Assembly (NCBI GenBank): GCA_033398695.1
Contig: CM065811.1
Location: forward strand, 119,335,501 to 119,399,500
DNA length: 64,000 nucleotides
Direction of reading: 5' to 3'
From: Orobanche coerulescens
Lineage: Eukaryota; Streptophyta; Magnoliopsida; Lamiales; Orobanchaceae
A program made the translations under genes and the position numbers. The notes beneath the pieces are model-generated. The model ran no database searches and was not told the origin of the DNA. It was given only the letters and a program-made list of their open reading frames with translations. How positions within the stretch are numbered: the first letter of the stretch is position 1; every line of letters starts with the position of its first letter. Of this stretch, positions 11,651 to 21,923 are shown piece after piece.

Positions 11651-12615
11651 TGTTGTGCGGCGATTAATACGCCTCGATAGGCGATCGGCATCACAATCAG
11701 GGAAGCCAACTATGGAAGACATACTCTGGACAAACGCCCAGAGTTCGGCACAATACAGCGACCGTCTTTTGGTACCCAGCGATCGTCTTTCGATATCTGA
11801 CGATCGTCTTTAATGAGCGAACCAGAGGCGATCGTCTCGTGCCACATATGGATCCAGTATCCGTCAAAGTCGTCGAAGACCGAATCTTGGACGGTGGCCC
11901 ACGTGCGGATCTTCAAAAGGCGCCGACAGATAGGACATTTGACCACAACCTGTCACCTACCTCACCTACCGACAAGGCCGCCGAAAGGTACAAAGTGGGT
12001 CCTCCCCGGACAGCGACTCAAGACGCGTGCTGGCTTCCCATTGGTTCGCCCAGCTGGCCACCAGCAGCGACCTCGGACCTCAAGGGAACAGGCCCACGTG
12101 ACGGGACGATCGGCCATCTTATTTTAATATAGAAAACGGCGGTCGCCCGCGATCTCCTGAGGAGTCCCAACTACCTAGTCTCCTATAAATAGAGAACACA
12201 CTGCAATGGCCAAAAGGAGGCGAATTTACTACGAATTCAGTGCAAAACACACACAAAAAGAGAATCAAAGACTCTTTTGGCAACCACTTATACATTCATA
12301 GTGATATTCATATACATTTTATCATATATCCCAAGCAAGAACTCACAGATTTACTTATCTGGTTCTTCCGGCAATCTACGCGCTCTACAGCCTAGATAAC
12401 TAGAAGTCTTTACACTCCTTGTAATAGATTCTAACATGAATATTTGTACTCGACAGTATATTTATTAATAACATCTCGCGAGAGCATTCAAGCCCGGGAT
12501 TAACAACCCCGGCAAATCTTGTGTTATTTATTTTCTCACGGAAGTGTTCTCGCATTTGTTTGTTACTCGATCATTCCAGCAATACTATCTCCGGATAATA
12601 TTTTGGGTAACAACA
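11651..12615 (+). repeat. 3' LTR of element T
   Basis: 965 bp, the same length as 514-1478, with about 25 substitutions by eye and no indels. It is followed by the duplicated target AACAG (12616-12620). Confidence 0.95.
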
Positions 12616-15065
12616 AACAGGGTCCTCGACCAATAGGCGGAAAGCAATTTGCAAGAAAACCATTCAATCAACACAAGCGAGTCTTCACAAATATTTCCCA
12701 CGGGGTTCTCGACCCAATCCAAATAATATCAACACGAGATCAAACATCTCAACATCACACGGGGTCCTCGACCCAAAACACAAAATGTCAACACAGTATA
12801 ATCAAGGACACAGCCTTTCGTCCGCCCAAAAACTACTCAAGACCCCTGATTAATTAACCCTGAGATCTCACAAATGTCCTTGGTTAATTAACCACGATAC
12901 CAACACTTTAAAACAAGTTGAAACACACTTTCGTAAAACATGAATCACGGTCTATATCGAGACCAAGATTTGAAAAGAGTTGAAAGAATTTGAAATACGA
13001 TAATCGTTCTAAGAACGGGGTCTTAGCTAAACACTCAAATATCCATTACCAATAAGCTCACAGCGCCCATCAAACGCCCGTGCACCGGCGTTCACTCCAC
13101 ATGTCACCGCACATTGTCCGTGTCCACCGTGCCGCGGCCACTCCCATAAGAGCCGCCCCTTGCACGCGCATCGTAAACACCGGCGTTCACCAACCATATG
13201 GAGCCGCACATTGCAAAGATACACTGCCGGAGATCGCACGCCCCGCCCTCAGAGGCTCCCGGATATGACGTCTTTCACAACAAGTATTCACATTGTCACA
13301 AACATCAAGTACACAGTCATCGTCGTAACAATTATCAAATCAATACACCAATTCACATAATTCATCCGTCAGTCCACGACCACACGAATAAATAACAACA
13401 CGCACGTCAACCATAACGCGATGGAAATAAGCAATATACAAACGCACGCATTATCAAGCGCAACATCAACACCAAATATATTCAAAGGATTCACGTAGTC
13501 ACTTACAACCCACACAATTACAAAACACACGCGTTTTGAAAGTGAGCCTTTAACGAGGCTAGCCGAATCCTTCGAAAACTCATTTCAAACAATTAACAAA
13601 CACACCAAGATGATCACCAATTATCATATCCACAAAACAAGAATAGTATGGGCAAGGTACTTGCCTTGAACAACCACAACGCGGAGAATCGACCGGAGTA
13701 GGTTGGCACGAACCGCCTATGAACCCGCCGTCTCCACCGATCGCCAACTCACAGTCATAAACTACGAAGGACAAGAACAACAATGAAATAAATTCCATAA
13801 CACGACTCAAAGCCGTTGAATTCAAGGAACGAACGACGAATGTTCAAGTGTTTTCCCCAAAATGGCCAAGAACACGATTCGTCCCGACAAAACACGAAAA
13901 TGGAATTCCAAGTTGAAATATGGATATACAATCCATAGAATATGTTTAACAACATCATTTAACCACAATCGATCCATCAAAACGGATGGAAAACGAGATC
14001 GAGAACAAATCCCTCAAAAAGTCGATTCGAAGGAAATCAAGAAATATACTTCGATTCGACGAAGAGCAATGGATTAAATGATGTTAAACACATGAATACT
14101 ACCAACATTAATCATACCCATCATGAATTAATCAACAATACGGAACGAATTGGACAAAAACGCAAAAACCCCCAAATTCAAGAATTTGGGGTTCTAAGGA
14201 AGATTACCTTGATTCGCTGGATCAAAGGATGATAACGGATGATTGATCAATGATATAACCTCAAGAACTTCATGGATTTGTTGTTAAACAACATGGCTCC
14301 ATGATAAGCACACCCTCAGTTGCGGAAGAGAAGGAGAAGAAGGAGAAAAATGGCCAAAATCCCGCCTCAGGGGCCTTATATAGTCGTCTCGGCCGTTACG
14401 ACGTAATCGCCAAGGCTTACGACGTAACCGAGTCATCGCCTAAAATCGCCGCCCGCTACGACGTTACGGCCGTGGCCTTACGACGAATCGCCCTTACGCA
14501 CATAACTGCCGAGCACTAACGCACGTAACTCGGCCTGGGCCCAGACTGCCCGGCCATGACTCGGCCGGGGCCAACCCCGACAGCTCGAACGACCCCGAAA
14601 CCCAAACCTGAATACGAATCGAAGATACGGTTACGAAGTACTCGCAAAGACGAATTCGAGCACTAAGAGAACACACGATTCCGACCACCCGAAGGCTCGA
14701 AATTCGACAACGGAAAGTAATTACCCCAAACTTTGGGAAATTACGAAAATGGCCCAAAACGACCGAAATACACGATACATGATCGAAACACCAAACCGAA
14801 ATTCACAACACGTCTAACAAAGTTAAACGGACTTACGGGAAACTCGAAACAGCAGTTTTGGACGAGATTCGCAAGAATCGAACTCAAGTACGGAAAAGTC
14901 GCTAAAAAGCACGGAACTCAACAAAACGACACGGAAACGAACTCAGATGTCAAAAAGTGTAAAATTAATCATTCTCAGAATGACGAAACGGTCATGGGAG
15001 AGTCGTCAAAATGGACTTCCGCCTAAAAACAAAATTACCGGAAATTGAAATTACGGGTTATTACA
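12616..15065 (-). mobile_element. Element A, LTR fragment (right part)
   Basis: The LTR start, read on the minus strand, is TGTAATAACCCGTAATTTC at 15065 downwards. The stretch around 14700-14800 is the reverse complement of the start of E's LTR (about 42056-42130), so A is related to E. With the part at 1-513 about 2.96 kb of LTR is present and its 3' end is off the window. GGGGTCCTCGACCC-like units recur at about 12620, 12700 and 12760. The five bases right of the end (15066-15070, AAGGT) should be one copy of A's target duplication, with the other outside. I see no gene in it. Confidence 0.8.
14375..14528 (-). promoter_or_regulatory. Palindromic box array and TATA box in A's LTR
   Basis: TTACGACGTAA is seen at 14396-14406 and 14417-14427, with variants starting at 14456, 14478, 14494 and 14517. 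On the minus strand they lie directly upstream of TATATAAG (14375-14382). The arrangement parallels the arrays in families B, C, E and L but with a different box. Confidence 0.6.
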
Positions 15066-15206
15066 AAGGTAGACTCCAAATGATCAACAAAGGACCAACA
15101 ATAACCGAGAATACCCTCAACAAGGTAAACTCTAAATGATCAAAAGGACCAACAATAACTGAGAATACCCTCAACAAGGGAGACTCCAAATGATCAACAA
15201 CAATGG
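15066..15206 (-). repeat. 54-56-bp tandem repeat
   Basis: Two and a half copies start at 15066, 15122 and 15176, each containing ACTCCAAATGATCAA or a close variant and ending in GAGAATACCCTCAAC. The same unit, reverse-complemented and more diverged, occurs in the internal region of L (about 58510-58650). Confidence 0.75.
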
Positions 15207-16660
15207 ATCTCAAAGAAATTACTCTGACTGTCGAACATACCCCTCGGGCATATGAACAACCAGTCGCAAATCGTCGAACATACCCAATCATACCTGGACT
15301 ATGAACGACCCAACAATATGGCTCAAAAGATGGACGTCACAGTACACCCGATCCAGAAATGTGTCCGTGCACAAGCCACCCCGGGTATCGATCAAATACA
15401 CGTGTGGTCTTGTACCTAATTAGCCTCACGAACTACGTCTCGTGTGCACGGTTCAGTGCGGAAATATCCACGCATAACCATCATGTGCCCGGCTAAAAAT
15501 CCTACACAATAACCAATCGGCACGCAGATATGACTCCAGATATGTCACGATGTAACATGACAACGAAACTCAAGAATTACATATCCCATGAGGATCAAAA
15601 GACTCACCGAAGTGAACAACGACGATCTGACAAAGAAAAGTCCACACGACTAATCAATATCCAAAACAACAATCCTGGGATCATCATCCCCGACAAATAA
15701 TCAACACGATCAACGATGTCAATACAATCAGCCCTGGGATCATCATCCCTCAACGAAATATCCAACACAAATCTCAATATATGAAGCCTCAACGTACAAC
15801 ATATACAACAACTCAACATAATAATTATCTCACAACTAAACAATACATAAATTACCTCAAAGTCGAAGACAACATCCTTTCCACGAACCAACATCCCTGA
15901 ACGAATACACAGTTATACGAATAATCTCAAATAAGGTATCATCCATTCAATACCAATAAATCTTTATCCCGATACTTATGTCATCGCGATAACTATCCTC
16001 GATATCCGATATACTATACCCTTGACCAAAGATAACTCACGTCTTCCTTGAACACAATTAAATCATATACCTTATGATTTAATACAAACCAGAGCACGAT
16101 ATACAACTCATTAACCGACAACTTACCTTTCTAACAAAATTGCTATACGAATTATAAATTGAATGAAAATGAAACCATTCATCAAATATTATAAACTGAA
16201 CAAGTATAAACTTGCCTCGATACCGATACCACGAAGCTGTTACCAGAATCCATTGCCTTCTTCTCCGAGCTCCTCATCCCCGACCAAAAGCAACCTACGA
16301 ACTCTTCAACCTTGACCGCAACACAACGGCCATAATCAACGCTCAATTAACACAACCTAATGCAATAATCAAATGACAACACATCCGATAATAATCAATA
16401 ACCGGTATAACCAACCAATCAAACTCAGCGGCTCAACAATACCTCGATCATTTACAAAACCGAACAATACAACTCAAACAATTACGAACTCATATCAACA
16501 ATACAAGCCGAAATTCGATAAATCATAATTATCAATCAATAACCGATCAATAAACCCAACAGTTCCACAATATCTCGATTAAACACAGTCTTAAACAATC
16601 CAGTTCAAACCATCACGAATTCATAATCTCAACACGAAAATACTACACTGTCTGCCTACT

Positions 16661-16742
16661 TAGCGCACGTTAAACGCATAACGTAGCGTGCGCTAAGTTG
16701 CTCCCGTTAGCGTGCGCTAGCCAGTAAGCTTAGCGTGCGCTA
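16661..16742 (-). promoter_or_regulatory. Four-box palindrome cluster downstream of B's TATA box
   Basis: 12-bp boxes of the TAGCGYRCGCTA type start at 16661, 16684, 16708 and 16731 (pitch 23, 24, 23). The corresponding cluster in L (60641-60722) has the same four-box pattern. Confidence 0.7.
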
Positions 16743-17599
16743 ATGCTACAGTGGCATGCATTCCAAGCATCGACTAACACCTTGCGACTACGAATCCGAA
16801 TGAAAAGGAAATCATACTCCAAGATTAACAATAACCTTCCAAATCCAAACTCATCATCATACTCATATTCGTATTCTTATACGAATATTATATCAAAACA
16901 CAGAACTTCGCTCTAGATACGAATATCCCATATTCATATCCAAAACACCAATACCTTCTATACATAATCATCATATCCTGTAATTTCAGAGATCTTCAAG
17001 AACACGAAATATCCGACATCACGTTCAAAACAACATAATCCGAGGTATATATCATAATGTTTATCATTTTCTTCATTATGCAAATCACATAATCAAACCA
17101 ACCCGATAACAAGGATCATCTCATACATAATCTGGAATACAACCTCATATCATGATTTAACTCATCTAAATCGACCACTGAAATTATCATGATTCAGAAA
17201 TCCATGATTCAACCTCATCAAGTTAAACGAATCACCATTAACATGAAGAATCTTAAATAACATCCGAAAACTCTTATCATAATCCCATAAAATCTCATAT
17301 AATATCGTCACATGATTATCCAACATGTTCCTCACATGTAATCATCCTTAAAAACGAACAACTAACAAGGGATACGAATATTACCTGGATTTAGATGAAC
17401 CAAGAAGAAGAACACTTGAACTCCATTCCAAGAATCATGAGTAACTTGAAGAACAAGGCTTGAATCCATGCTCTCTATCTTAATCTTGTTAAAAATCACC
17501 ACCTCACCGTGTTTGGGAACCTCAAGATCCTCCCAAAGCTCTCTCTATCGACTGAAGGAGAAATAATGGACTAAATGCATCTCAAAACCCATCTGTCCC

Positions 17600-18112
17600 C
17601 TTATATAATAAACATTACTAACGTGCGCTACTCTCATAAAATAGCGTGCGTTATTGCCCTAGGGTGCGCTAACTGACTTTGTTAGCGTGCGCTATCGCAG
17701 CCCAGGGGCCACTGTCTTGCCTCGTACATCAGCTTACGTACGTAATACCCATGCATTAGCGTACGTAACTTACACTGTCTAGCGTACGCAATTCCTTGCA
17801 TTTAGCGTGCGCTAACATCAGTTGACTTGCTACAGTCTACCTACCGCATGTGCCCCCACATGCCGATATGACAAGGATAAGATTCCCTTTGACCGATCTA
17901 CAATTAGTGTGCGTTAAGCCTCATGCTTTAGCGTGCGCTAATACTTCAGGACAAACAACCGTTGACCTTATCCGGACACGCACAGAAAGCAGCCGGGTCC
18001 ACACGCAGATTCCTTCCGATCTGACTGCATTTAGCGTGCGCTACATTCTGCCTCTAGCGTACGCTAATCATGAACGATAGCGTGCGCTATACTTGAACAT
18101 TAGCGCGCGCTA
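17600..18112 (-). promoter_or_regulatory. Palindromic box array and TATA box in B's LTR
   Basis: Boxes start at 17619, 17642, 17660, 17683; 17734, 17757, 17780, 17803; 17905, 17929; and 18032, 18055, 18078, 18101. Two groups of four keep an exact 23-bp pitch. Variants include TTACGTACGTAA (17734) and TAGCGCGCGCTA (18101). On the minus strand the array lies upstream of TATATAAG (17600-17607). Confidence 0.75.
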
Positions 18113-18277
18113 ATCAGGCTATACTTTGTAATACCCGAGATTTCTGTTATGTATTTGGAACTTGTGATATTGTATTGATTGTACTTTTGTCTGAGTACTA
18201 TTCTCCGTATTTCATAATCCGATATTGTCGAGCGTTTAATTTCGTGTTTGTGATTTAAAGATTGTATTCTGCGCATG

Positions 18278-18593
18278 TAGCGCACGCTATCGGCTACGTT
18301 TAGCGTGCGCTAACGTGGATTAATAGCGCACGCTACTGAGGGTCATTAGCGCACGGTATGCGTGGTCAATTTGATTGAGACGTGCGGTAGGTGAGATCTG
18401 GCCGGGGGACCCCTGTCGGATCGTGTCGGATGTACCTGGACGGCTTTCGGGAAAAGTCGAGTCAACGCCTTAGCGCACGCTACAGGTATATGCGTAGCGC
18501 ACGCTAAGTGCCGAGTACAGTTAAGTCAGTTAGCCGTTAGCGCACGCTACGAGCAGGGTCTAGCGCGCGCTAATAGCCATTTCTTATAAATAG
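18278..18593 (+). promoter_or_regulatory. Upstream palindromic box array and TATA box, C 5' LTR
   Basis: 12-bp boxes TAGCGCACGCTA and variants start at 18278, 18301, 18324 and 18347 (exact 23-bp pitch), then at 18471, 18495, 18538 and 18561. The 11-bp spacers are unrelated to each other. The array ends a few bases before TATAAATAG (18585-18593). The copy in the 3' LTR is at 25532-25847. Confidence 0.8.
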
Positions 18594-19247
18594 GACAGCA
18601 TCCTATTCGTGATTTCAGTTCTTTCTTCACCCATTACACGAATTCTCACACTTAGAACATAACGTCCTTCATCCTAAACACTTCATATCAACATCCTAGT
18701 TCGTGATTGAAGATCGTATATCATTGGAGATTGGTGTTCAAGCTTTCGGTGTTGGATTGCTTCAATTTCCTCCGTGTTCTCCACTACCTTGAGGTAGGTG
18801 ATTCTTCACCAATACTAGTAGTGTTCTATAGGATGTTGATCATGTTCATCTAGTCAGTTAGATTCGTTATTAGTCGTACATCTTGTGTTAGAAGGATATT
18901 TTCGACGTTTCGACACTTATTCATCGTATGAACCCTTGAACCATCTTAGTAGTATGGAATCCTAAGCGTTTTTCAATCGATTTATGATCAGTGTATGAAG
19001 ATTACCTAGTTCGTATGTTTTACGTAAGGAATCATATGTTTTGGGACTTGGAATATTTCTTGAAGATCTTGGATGAGTTATGGTGTTGAGATAATTATCC
19101 GTATATTTGTATCTCATAATCATAGAATTTCCACAAACCTTATTAGCATGATATACCCGAGGATAATTTGTATTATCACCATAGAGTTCATGAATTCACC
19201 ACCTTTCAACCCAGTTTTTCCGTTAGCAGTATTCTGCCATGCAAGGT

Positions 19248-19439
19248 TAGCGCACGCTAACATATGTGAGTTAACGTGCGCAATCGGGGTTCAGTTAGCG
19301 CACAATACGTACGTAGCGTATGTTATGTATCAGCCGATTCGAACTGTCAGTTCGTGGCTAGCGCACGCTAGTCTTCCACGATAGCGTACGCTAACAGGCC
19401 GGCTTAGCGCACGTTACGTAGAGTACGTAGCGCACGCTA
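19248..19439 (+). promoter_or_regulatory. Second palindromic box array, downstream of the TATA box, C 5' LTR
   Basis: Boxes start at 19248, 19272, 19296, 19314 and at 19359, 19382, 19405, 19428. The second group has an exact 23-bp pitch. Several boxes are imperfect (19272, 19296, 19314). Because it lies about 650-850 bp downstream of the TATA box it should be part of the transcript. Confidence 0.72.
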
Positions 19440-19809
19440 AGCAGTCCAGGCAGATTGTTTATTTTGAGCTTTTCGGCCGTAGACCGAATTGTTAGGCCAT
19501 CGTTCGACTTGAGATGATTTGTATATCATTCCTTTTGTTAAGGTTCGAGCTTGTTACGTTGATCGAAGGAGGCGGCCTTCGAGTGTGTCGAGATCATTGA
19601 AGTGTTTTGTCCTTGCCATTTTCGAGGCAAGTATCATATGTGGAGTTCGATTTATATTGAAACTTTGATCATGCTTGTGGTTTTGTTCATATTGTTGAAT
19701 ATGAGATGTATTTCTGAAAATTCTCGTGATATTCGTTGTTATTTGTTCGTATTGATGAACATATTGAAATGCATATGTGTATGCATAGTTGATTGATTAT
19801 GGTATAAAT

Positions 19810-19990
19810 GGTCCGAGGGGATCATGAGGATCTATGCTGAGGGCGCTGGATCGAATGTCCACCATGCGTTGGTCCGACGGGATCATCATGGGGATCTATG
19901 CTGAGGGCGCTGGATCGTTGGATGGGTTTTCCACCATGCGTTGGTCCGACGGGATCATCATGGGGATCTATGCTGAGGGCGCTGGATCGC
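19810..19990 (+). repeat. Tandem repeat in C's LTR
   Basis: Three units of about 62-72 bp, each with GGGATC..ATGaGGATC, CTATGCTGAGGGCGCTGGAT and mostly CCACCATGCGTTGG. The same units occur in the 3' LTR (27064-27245) and in both LTRs of L (55380-55710, 61540-61870). Short ORFs read through them only because of the repeat. Confidence 0.8.
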
Positions 19991-20475
19991 TGGAATACTC
20001 TGTATTGTGTTGATGGAATCGTGAGGATTCGCATCGTTAGATTCCAGTGGCGGAAGTCCGTTTTGCATGTTCTATGATGCATTGATGATTTATTGTATGA
20101 TGATAATTGTACTAGCATTGTTTTGCTAACCCCTTCGGGGGTGGGCATTGTTTTGATGTTCAGGTAGCCGAGGAGCGGGGAGGCAACCACAGTACCGACA
20201 GGACGATGAAATGGCTCAGTGATGTGGTTGATGTTATTGTTATTATGAATTGTCTTCTTGGTTCGTTTAGTACTCGAGTACGTCTGTTTTAATAAGGTCA
20301 TTTCGATATGGTTGTATAAGTTAACTTATTTGATCGGTTGAATCAAATCTGTATTTGAACTTCAGTTGTTCGATTGGATTATTTTTACACTTCTTTAAAA
20401 TTAGCCTTGTAAATCCTTATCTAAAGGGTTTACGGCGCTGTAATTATTCCGAATATCTCGGGGTGTTACAGAATA

Positions 20476-20487
20476 TGGTATCAGAGC
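20476..20487 (+). other. Primer binding site of C (initiator tRNA-Met)
   Basis: TGGTATCAGAGC, five bases after the LTR end, is the well-known plant primer site complementary to initiator tRNA-Met. Confidence 0.88.
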
Positions 20488-20711
20488 TAAGATTCATGGA
20501 TATCTTGGCAGTGGGGTTAGTTGGGTCTGTTTACGTTATTTGATTATTGGTTGTACGTAACATCACTGTTGAGCCAGCATCGTCGTGTGGACCGTGGTTG
20601 TAAGTTTCCTAATCTCGAATACTACCGTTTTATTTAATTCATGTCTTGTAAACATTGATGGATGTACTTTGAGAAAGTTTGCCCTGGATATTGAGTATTT
20701 ATGTTTACAGT

Positions 20712-21920
20712 ATGTTGAGAGGCAGTCGTGGACGCGGACGCGGTCGTGGACGCGGACGTGGAAATGCGAGGCAAGAAGAGTCGGTATCTACCCCAGAGAT
20801 AACCGCTAGTCGAACGGATTCCCATTCCGGGGGACAGCAGGGATCGGCAAATAATAATGCAGATCCTAATGTGCTAGGAGTGCTTCAGCAGGTGGTTGCC
20901 CAGATAAACCAGTTTGCTCAAGTTGTGGATCGCATGCAGACGGCGATGGGACAGCAGCATAACGTGGAAAATCGAGGAGATAGATGGCTTACCGAAGTGA
21001 TCAAATTGCATCCTCCGAAATTTGATGGTTCGACTGAGACGCTTTCTTGGGATCACTGGCTGAAGGAATTAGAGAAGGTTTTTGCGGGGATTAACTGTCC
21101 CAACGATAGGAAGGTTCCGGTCTCCCAGTATCTTTTGACCGGGGAGGCTTTCGACTGGTGGGAGGCCATTCGACCGGAGGAGCACAATGTTGACTGGACG
21201 GAATTCAAATTGATGATGGAGGCGCAGTATTGTCCTCGCCCAGTTAGAGAAGCCCGAGTTCGGGAGTTTTTCTCACCACAAAATTCGAAAGCATCTGTGA
21301 CGGACGTGATTAAGACTTTTAATCACCAGCTGACTTATGTGCGCCACTTGGTCAGGACCGAGGCGGAGAAGATTTTTCATTTTGACATGCGAATGAAGCC
21401 GGAAATTCAGCAGTATATGTCAGGATTTGAATGTACTACCTTGCGACAGTATCAGGACAAGGCGTTGGCCTATGATATGAAGGAGGCAGCAGTAGAGAAA
21501 TCGACGGAAGCAAAGAAACAGAAGGTGTCTGGAAACTTCACGGAGGATAAGAGTAGTGGGCCTCGCAGGGGTCAGTCCTCTTTTCACTCATCTAGGAGAC
21601 CTCCGCATCCTTCTCGAGGTGGAAAGAAGTTCCGGGCGGCGCCAACTGTTTCAGACGCAGGGAAGAAGTGCTATAACTGTGGCAAAGCGGGACATGTTCG
21701 ACGTGATTGTTTCGCGCCTGCTATGACCTGTTTCGAGTGTGGACAGGAAAGACATCGCGCAATATTTTGTGGGAATGCGACCCGATCTTTTGGTACTCGC
21801 ACTCCAGCTCCAGTTCCGAAGGAGACGAGTGTGAACCAGACGCAGCAGAGTGGATTTCAGCAGCAGAACGCTGGGAAGAGAGAGACATCCAGTGCTGGGT
21901 CCGTTCCTCCGCACCTGTAA
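20712..21920 (+). CDS. gag: gag of element C
   Basis: 402 codons from ATG 20712 (MLRGSRGRGRGRG). A frame 11 codons longer lacks an ATG upstream, so this start is preferred. The N-terminus is an Arg-Gly repeat. A retrotransposon gag domain follows, around FDWWEAIRPEEHNVDWTEF and FFSPQNSKASVTDVIKTF. Two CCHC zinc knuckles close the protein, CYNCGKAGHVRRDC and CFECGQERHRAIFC. It should form the virus-like particle and bind element RNA. It ends in TAA at 21918-21920, and pol continues in the same frame three bases on, so gag and pol are one frame split by a stop. D (minus strand) encodes a close relative. Confidence 0.9.
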   Translation: MLRGSRGRGRGRGRGRGNARQEESVSTPEITASRTDSHSGGQQGSANNNADPNVLGVLQQVVAQINQFAQVVDRMQTAMGQQHNVENRGDRWLTEVIKLHPPKFDGSTETLSWDHWLKELEKVFAGINCPNDRKVPVSQYLLTGEAFDWWEAIRPEEHNVDWTEFKLMMEAQYCPRPVREARVREFFSPQNSKASVTDVIKTFNHQLTYVRHLVRTEAEKIFHFDMRMKPEIQQYMSGFECTTLRQYQDKALAYDMKEAAVEKSTEAKKQKVSGNFTEDKSSGPRRGQSSFHSSRRPPHPSRGGKKFRAAPTVSDAGKKCYNCGKAGHVRRDCFAPAMTCFECGQERHRAIFCGNATRSFGTRTPAPVPKETSVNQTQQSGFQQQNAGKRETSSAGSVPPHL

Positions 21921-21923
21921 GAA

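Larger units (their letters stand above)
514..12615 (+). mobile_element. Element T: Tat-clade Ty3/gypsy LTR retrotransposon
   Basis: A full-length element of 12,102 bp, flanked by the perfect 5-bp duplication AACAG (509-513 and 12616-12620). Two 965-bp LTRs (TGTTG...CAACA) enclose a primer binding site, gag, protease, reverse transcriptase, RNase H, a second RNase H-like domain, integrase, a long non-coding stretch, and an antisense gene before the 3' LTR. The extra RNase H and the antisense ORF between integrase and the 3' LTR are typical of the Tat lineage (Ogre, Retand, Grande). By eye the LTRs differ at about 25 of 965 aligned positions with no length change, so insertion is fairly recent, yet the coding region has several stops and frameshifts. 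It sits inside the LTR of minus-strand element A. Confidence 0.93.
15066..18126 (-). mobile_element. Element B, LTR (left part)
   Basis: Reverse complement of an LTR related to that of L. 17400-17620 corresponds to 53760-53970, and 16600-16750 to about 54450-54600. Its 5' end is at 28027, because element C split it at 18126/27725. Its left end is cut by the insertion of element A at 15065. 18122-18126 (TACTT) is a copy of C's target duplication. No coding capacity is seen. Confidence 0.75.
18127..20470 (+). repeat. 5' LTR of element C
   Basis: Starts TGTAATACCCGAG and ends GGGTGTTACA. It holds two palindrome arrays, a TATA box at 18585-18593 and a tandem repeat at 19810-19990. It pairs base for base in length with 25381-27724. 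Confidence 0.95.

Noticed and set aside
18278..18572. CRISPR array
   Set aside because: Repeat-spacer geometry is superficially alike, but boxes are only 12 bp and vary, the sequence is part of a plant LTR present in several families, and no cas gene exists.
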